Shown here in pieces: positions 20,301 through 25,671 of a stretch of 25,671 nucleotides of DNA. Position numbers and translations under genes: made by a program. The number at the start of each line of letters is the position of its first letter. Position 1 is the stretch's first letter. The notes beneath the pieces are model-generated. The model was not told the DNA's origin and made no database searches. It was given only the letters and a program-made list of their open reading frames with translations. The stretch lies in contig SMOI01000213.1 of the NCBI GenBank assembly GCA_008000375.1, positions 30,666 to 56,336 on the forward strand, given 5' to 3'. The stretch is from Poteriospumella lacustris. Its lineage: Eukaryota; Sar; Chrysophyceae; Chromulinales; Dinobryaceae.

Positions 20301-22084
20301 TCACTTGGGAGGTTCTTCCCACGAATTCACCAAAGGCATTTTCAATACCTCCGTGAGAGGAATGACCTTGGATTTGAAATCACGCGAACGAGACATTCCC
20401 AGTTGGACATACTCCGGGGAGGTCGTCTCGGAACTGGGAAAATGAATTCCCCGGGCCTTGACAATCCAATTGTCCACCGTCTACGAAGACACAAACAGCG
20501 AAACGCAGCATTAGTTAAGTCAGGAAAGCCAATGCACGAGAGTAAGAGCACAGACGAAAAAACGTACTTTTTTACCGACGAGGGCATCGGCACCGGCCTC
20601 GTCTGGGTAGGTGAATTGGTAAGCGCTGCCTTCCGACAGCACGCCTTTCACGCTGACCCGTGTACGCTTGGGGGTCGCATCAAAATCATGACGCTCATCG
20701 GTACATACATGAAAAGGTCCATCTTCATTATCTAAAACGATGCAGATTTCACTGATACAACGCGAGGCACGCGTATCGACGGCAATCCATGGATCCGACG
20801 TGTCGCGAGGAATCACGCCATGCTCAGTGGCAAAGGAATGATACGTGGTCCATTTCTCTTCGGTAGTTGAAGGGGGGCTTTTGCTCTCAGGAAGAGAAGA
20901 GACCGGAGGCGAAGGTAAACTAATGGAGCGGGACAAGTCGGACACCAGATATTGCACTCCTTTCGAGTAGCAGGTATCCGCAGAAATCACGTTCAATCCA
21001 CCTGGTGAGGTCAAGATTAACGGAGAATCACCCATTGGTTGATGACCGACCACTAACTTCGTCACACCACCACGAGCCAACCATTCTGTTGCTCGATCGG
21101 ACGGCCACACCGGGGAGCCGTTCAGCAGGTACGACGTGTAAATGACCGTTGGATTCTTGCCATTGTCTCTTCCCGATGATCCCATACCACATTGAATCAA
21201 TCGTGATCCAGGCTGAGCGTGACCATAACCACTCTCACTGTCCCAAATCTTTACCGCTGCATTGTCCAACGCGGACAGAGAGTTCAAAAACGAGTCGATG
21301 TTGTTTTGGAAATCGTCCAACTCAGATCGAGCGAATTTATTGACTTCTCTGACCCACTCGTGGACGTCTGTGTAGTATTGGCTGATGCCACCGCGTGTAG
21401 GAGGAACAAACCCAACGAAATCGTCCGGCAGCCCGCCATGGACATATAACGTGTCTTCTATTAGCACAGCCATGCACCCCAAGCGAATGTACTCAAATAA
21501 TTCACCACCTGGCATGATAAGCTTCAAGTACGAGTCTGCGACACTATCATCGTCCGACGGAAGGCCTAATATCTCCAATTCCTTGCGACGGCATTCGAAA
21601 GAAAGTGGTGATCCCATCGTGAACAACAAAATCTACTCACCCAAGTCGCATAAGACGATGCATCGAACTCCACTGAAAAAAAGCTCTAACTTACCCATTT
21701 CAAACGATTAGCTCGATTATCCAGGGAATAGTCGTTTCCGCCGGTCTGACTGGAGTTGTCAAACCAATAAACGTCCGGTGTCTGTGAAAGAACCGACGGG
21801 TGCAACGCGGCCGGCAACCGTAACTTGTTGATATCACGATTGCCAAGAACAAAATGGACACGTTGGGGGTATAACTTCTTCAGTGCTAGAAGTTCTCTAA
21901 GCACTCGAATATCGCCCGCTCCGCGGTCGCACACGTCACCACCGCAAACGAAGTGACAATTGTCTCGGAGAAGAACATTCGATCCTTCCGCGACCAGGAC
22001 ATCTGAATACTCGACATACTTTCGCCAATAATCATAGTTTCCTTCAATGTCACTTACGTAACCCACTTTCTTCGAAGATGCCAT
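20301..22084 (-). CDS. Calcineurin-like metallophosphoesterase
   Basis: A metal-dependent phosphatase or phosphodiesterase of the calcineurin-like superfamily, 544 residues in three exons (21695-22084, 20568-21632, 20301-20480) with GT-AG introns of 62 and 87 bp that keep frame. Metal-site motifs are in order: VSDIEGN (D12), GGDVCDRG (D50, D53, R54), GNRD (81-84), VHGG (H195) and VGHQP (H327). In the first motif the usual His of D-x-H is Glu. Substrate is unknown. The Ser/Pro-rich stretch near residues 370-395 is a probable linker before a C-terminal region I do not recognise. The ATG at 22084 has a good context (A at -3, G at +4). The frame also stays open upstream to an ATG at 22360, adding 92 strongly basic residues that could be a targeting peptide. 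The first intron has its T-rich tract unusually far from the acceptor. Confidence 0.88.
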
Positions 22085-22673
22085 GTTGGTGAGCAGGGAT
22101 GATTGGAAATTACGGCGGACGGTTGAAAAAGGGTTTCGTGTGACTCCTGACGCAGTTGTCAGAACAGAACCAACAAACGACCGAAGTCTCACTTTCGTAT
22201 AAACAGAATCTTTCTGAAAAGATTCGAAAACTGCGCGCGCGTTGTCCTTTCCTGTTCGTGAAGGGTTATGATTTGTCCTTCCTTTCGTGATCGGAACCGT
22301 TGGGTGATCGATGCAGCGGCGATGACGATGATGCCTGAGAGAAGCCGCTGGGAAAAGCATACGAAATCGCGAAACGCTCTTCTTCCCCAAACTATCCCTT
22401 CTTCACCCAAACAGTGGGGCGATCAGAAGATTCGCACGACACACACCCGCCGAGTGAGAAGTGGTGTTTGGTGTCACCGTGCGACGGAAGTCGCACTCCT
22501 CACTACGGTTGGGCATAATTCTTCGCTCTTTTTTTGTTAGTCCGGTAGGTTTGCACTGCCGAGCACCCGTTCTCTGCGTCCGGAGAGTCCAGCCCGTAGT
22601 GGATCAAATCGAGAAGGTCACTTCCGATTGTGTGTAGAAGAATAAAATCGGTATGGCTGTGGGACATTAAAAA
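22085..22673. promoter_or_regulatory. Shared upstream region of the divergent phosphatase and kinase genes
   Basis: The phosphatase starts at 22084 on the minus strand and the kinase at 22674 on the plus strand, so this 589-bp stretch holds both promoters and leaders. Part of it (22085-22360) may instead code for an N-terminal extension of the phosphatase. The kinase start is preceded by an A-rich stretch (ACATTAAAAA). No TATA element is clear to me. Confidence 0.5.
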
Positions 22674-25406
22674 ATGAAATTGTTCGATTATCTGAGACCC
22701 AATGGTGGTCACTCCACTGAAGCCAAATTGGCCTTCCAAAAGTTCGATCATGACGAGTTGCATGTGCTGAAGAAGACTTGGCAAGATTTGGCGGATCGTT
22801 CGAATGGGAAGGGCATCGACAAGGAAACATTTTTGCAATATTTCCCGCTGCATGGCTTGTTAGGAGAGCGGTTGTTTGCGCAGTTCGACTCGCACAAACG
22901 CGGCTACATCGATTTCGACGAGTTCATCATGGGTCTGGCGACAGTGGGCAGGTAGGTTTATCGTATCATCGCGACGTGATGCGATGACGCGGACTGAACG
23001 AGCTGGTGCATGTTGTGTGTCACAGAGGAAGCACGGACGACAAGATCCATTTCGTGTTCAACATGTACGACGTCTCGCACGACAGCACCGTGTCGAAGCA
23101 GGAGTTGTCGACGTTGCTGAATCACATTCCTCGCGACACGTTCGCCCATGCGTCGCATCATTCGATGGGCCATGGGCTGCTGCCGACGGTGACGAAAGAC
23201 GGCATCGCGAACGTGGACTCGGCGTCGGAGAGCGAAAAAGGCTCCGTGGCGGGCGACGCGCCGAGTGTGGTAGATGCGTCGGAAGGGCGTCACGGGTACG
23301 AGGACGAGGTGGACAACTGGACGAACCAAGATCTGGTGGAGAAGGCGTTCGAGGACTGCGACATCAACAACGAAGGTCGTCTGAACTACGAGGCGTTCAA
23401 GATGTGGGTGATGAAGAACCCGCAGATCATGGACTACATTCAATCGATATTGCCCTACGCCGGACCCAAAGACGACCATCGGCATTCGCACAAGAAGGAG
23501 ACGCTGCCGCATCTGAAGCGCATCCAGTCGCGGATGTCGCTGGGTCGCGGAATGCATTCGCCGGACGATGTGTACGGTTTGCAGAGAGAAACCTCGGCGA
23601 AGCGCAACTCGTTGGGTCCCATGGGTCGACCTCGTCTGGGCACGCTGCAGTACGAGTCGGGCGCCGCATCGCCCGCGCCGATGAGTCCGTTCTTTCACGG
23701 CGGCACCATCTCGCGCAACTCGTCGTTCTCGGCGCACGCCACGTTGCCGCCGCCACTCGTCCACACGCAGTCGGGCACGCCCATCAACCGCGCGCCGAGC
23801 GTCGATGGCACGATCGTCGACAGCGAAGAGCAAGCCCGGCAGTTGCTCGCGCACGCCATGAGTATAACGCAGGTATGTCGCATGCGACGGTGTTTGTTCG
23901 TCGTCGATGTGTTCGGTCCGATCTCATGACTGTGATGTGTTGCTTGTGTAGAACGCGGAGCTTCGTGCGGGCATTCAGCAACTCATCGACACGCATCTCC
24001 ACCAGTACGGAGACATCAACGGCGACCATCTGATCCAGTTGGATCGCATGAACACGTCGGACGTGTACAACCAGTTCGTGACGATGGAGAACTATCTGTG
24101 GAAGAAAGGCAAATCGGTCTTCCACCTGCTGTCGAAGCGCTACTATCTGCTGGCGGGCAACTGCATGTACTACTATGCACACAAGGACGACGTGCGGGTG
24201 AAGGGTGTGGTGTTCCTGACGGGCTGCATCATCGAGCGCAAGAAGGACGAAGAGATGGAGCTGCGGGGCTACTTCGGCTTCGAGATCACGCACCAAGACC
24301 TGTGCACGGGCGAGCACCATCGACACGAGACGCGCACGATGTACTGTCGCTCGGAAGAGGAGCGTGAGAAGTGGGTGACGAACCTGCAGCACGCGGCGCA
24401 CGTGGTGCCCATCGAAGACGACTATGTCTTGGGCAAGGAGCTGGGCCGCGGTCGCTTCTCGGTGGTGTGCGAGTGTGTGCACAAGCTGACGAACAAGCAC
24501 TGCGCCGTGAAGATCATCGACAAGGCGACGATTGAGCCGGACGAGAAGGCGCTGCTGCGCACGGAGATCGCCGTGTTGAAGCTGGTGAACCACCCGAACA
24601 TCATTCGTCTGGAGGGTCTGTACGAGTCGAAGCAGTACCTGTACATTGTGATGGAGATGTTGAAGGGTGGCGAGCTGTTCGAGCGCATCGTGGGCCGCCC
24701 TCGCTTCACGGAGGTGGAGGCGGCGAAGTTGCTGCGTCCGTTGTTGGAGTCAGTGGCGTACCTGCACGACTTGGGCATCGTCCATCGCGACCTGAAGCCA
24801 GAGAACATCTTGTGCGGCGAGGAGTTGGACGATCTGAAGATCGCCGACTTCGGCTTGTCGAAGATGATCCTGCCGAAGGAGAAGATGGACTCGGCGTGCG
24901 GCACGTTGTCGTATGTGGCGCCGGAGGTGCTGACCATGCAGGGGTACGGCAAGGAGGCCGACATGTGGTCGGTGGGCGTGATTCTGTTCTTGCTGCTGTG
25001 CGGCAAGCTGCCCTTCGACGGAGAGGATCACAACGAGATCATCCGTCGCACCATTCAGGGAGACTTGATTGTCAACCCGAATGTGTGGGGCAAGCTCTCG
25101 GAAGACGCGAAGAGCATGATTCTTCAGCTGTTGACGAAGAACACGAAGGATCGCATCACGGCGAGGGATGCACTGAAGCATCCCTTCATCGTGAACACGT
25201 TGGCGGTGGCGCGGAGATCGACGATGGTGTCGCCCATCCCGCCGACGATACTTTCGCCGACCGCGTCGGCGGTGGCGCCTCCCACGGCGCCCACGACGCC
25301 GGCGATGTTTGCGCCCACGAGTGGCACGGCGCCCTCGGCGCAAGCGTCTCCGTCGATGCTCACTCCCTCTCCGATCGACGCGACGGAGAGCAAAACGTCG
25401 AGCTAG
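22674..25406 (+). CDS. EF-hand / PH / CAMK-type protein kinase (CDPK7-like architecture)
   Basis: A predicted calcium and phosphoinositide responsive Ser/Thr kinase, 859 residues in exons 22674-22951, 23026-23872 and 23952-25406 (introns 74 and 79 bp, GT-AG). An in-frame TAA precedes the ATG. Domains: EF-hand region about 35-220, with the best loop DVSHDSTVSKQE at 108-119 and degenerate loops at 41-52, 72-83 and 205-216; a Ser/Pro-rich linker about 230-400 with RxxS sites; a PH domain about 420-524 (ENYLWKKGK to EKWVTNLQHAA); and the kinase about 533-790 with K562, HRDLKPEN (D655), DFG (D674) and APE all present. The last 70 residues are Pro/Ala/Thr rich, and no calmodulin-like part follows the kinase. 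Classical plant-type CDPKs have EF-hands after the kinase; this order matches apicomplexan CDPK7. Confidence 0.92.
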
Positions 25407-25671
25407 ACGGAGCTCGCGTCGGCCCTGTCCCCTTCGCTTTCCTTTGGGACCTCTTGTGTAGCTTGGGCATTTGTCGTGTAATGCTCCTAACTTGTGGTTT
25501 GTCGTTGTGTGTTCGTTGAGGTCGGCGTACCGATCCTGACGGTGTCTTTGCTGTTGTAAAGTCCAACTCCTCCATCTCTCAACTCTCCTGCCGCTGTGCC
25601 GTCCGCAAGCCTACAGGCTGTACGCACGGCTCCAGATGGGGGAGTCTGGGAGCTCTGGAACCTGGGATGGA
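25407..25671. other. 3' flank of the kinase gene
   Basis: This 265-bp stretch should contain the 3' UTR. It is T and G rich and shows no gene that I can support. No clear AATAAA polyadenylation signal is visible. Confidence 0.5.

Noticed and set aside
22876-24033. Long plus-strand frame overlapping the kinase gene
   Set aside because: It reads through two introns of the kinase in the wrong frame and is Arg rich. The spliced frame gives EF-hands, PH and kinase.

Overview
This window is nuclear DNA from a eukaryotic microbe. The genes are interrupted by short GT-AG introns (about 60 to 87 bp), the encoded proteins are typically eukaryotic (kinesin, TOR kinase, a calcium-linked CAMK-type kinase), and there is no operon logic. 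Short sparse introns, fairly high GC and a kinase with the EF-hand/PH/kinase order known from apicomplexan CDPK7 point loosely to a protist of the SAR type (for example a stramenopile or another free-living relative). That placement is inference, and I cannot name the organism.

Layout: (1) 1-1709, minus: 3' truncated by the window edge, a six-exon gene of unknown function. (2) 1710-2631: intergenic DNA holding an inverted, diverged copy of the end of the kinesin gene. (3) 2632-5067, minus: two-exon N-motor kinesin with a long coiled-coil tail. (4) 5068-5649: shared upstream region of two divergent genes. (5) 5650-6903, plus: secreted beta-propeller protein resembling the GH130 fold. (6) 6904-9027: 2.1 kb of extreme low-complexity DNA between two converging genes, with a strand-composition switch near 8.35 kb. 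(7) 9028-19737, minus: a very large TOR kinase (about 3527 residues by my exon model) with HEAT, FAT, FRB, kinase and FATC parts and a roughly 620-residue low-complexity insert between kinase and FATC. (8) 19738-20300: TOR leader/promoter and phosphatase 3' flank. (9) 20301-22084, minus: three-exon calcineurin-like metallophosphoesterase. (10) 22085-22673: shared upstream region of two divergent genes. (11) 22674-25406, plus: three-exon EF-hand/PH/protein kinase. (12) 25407-25671: 3' flank.

The genes do not form an obvious pathway. Two are central signalling kinases (TOR for nutrients and growth, the CDPK7-like kinase for calcium and phosphoinositide), one is a phosphatase, one a microtubule motor, one a secretory-pathway protein. 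The most unusual items are the inverted kinesin-tail copy, which could give a long RNA hairpin or an antisense leader, the modified TOR (insert in the regulatory region and in the FRB), the CDPK7-type kinase, and the mirrored pyrimidine-rich transcript ends of the convergent gene pair. All exon models were made by eye from frame and splice signals; none has been tested against RNA data.
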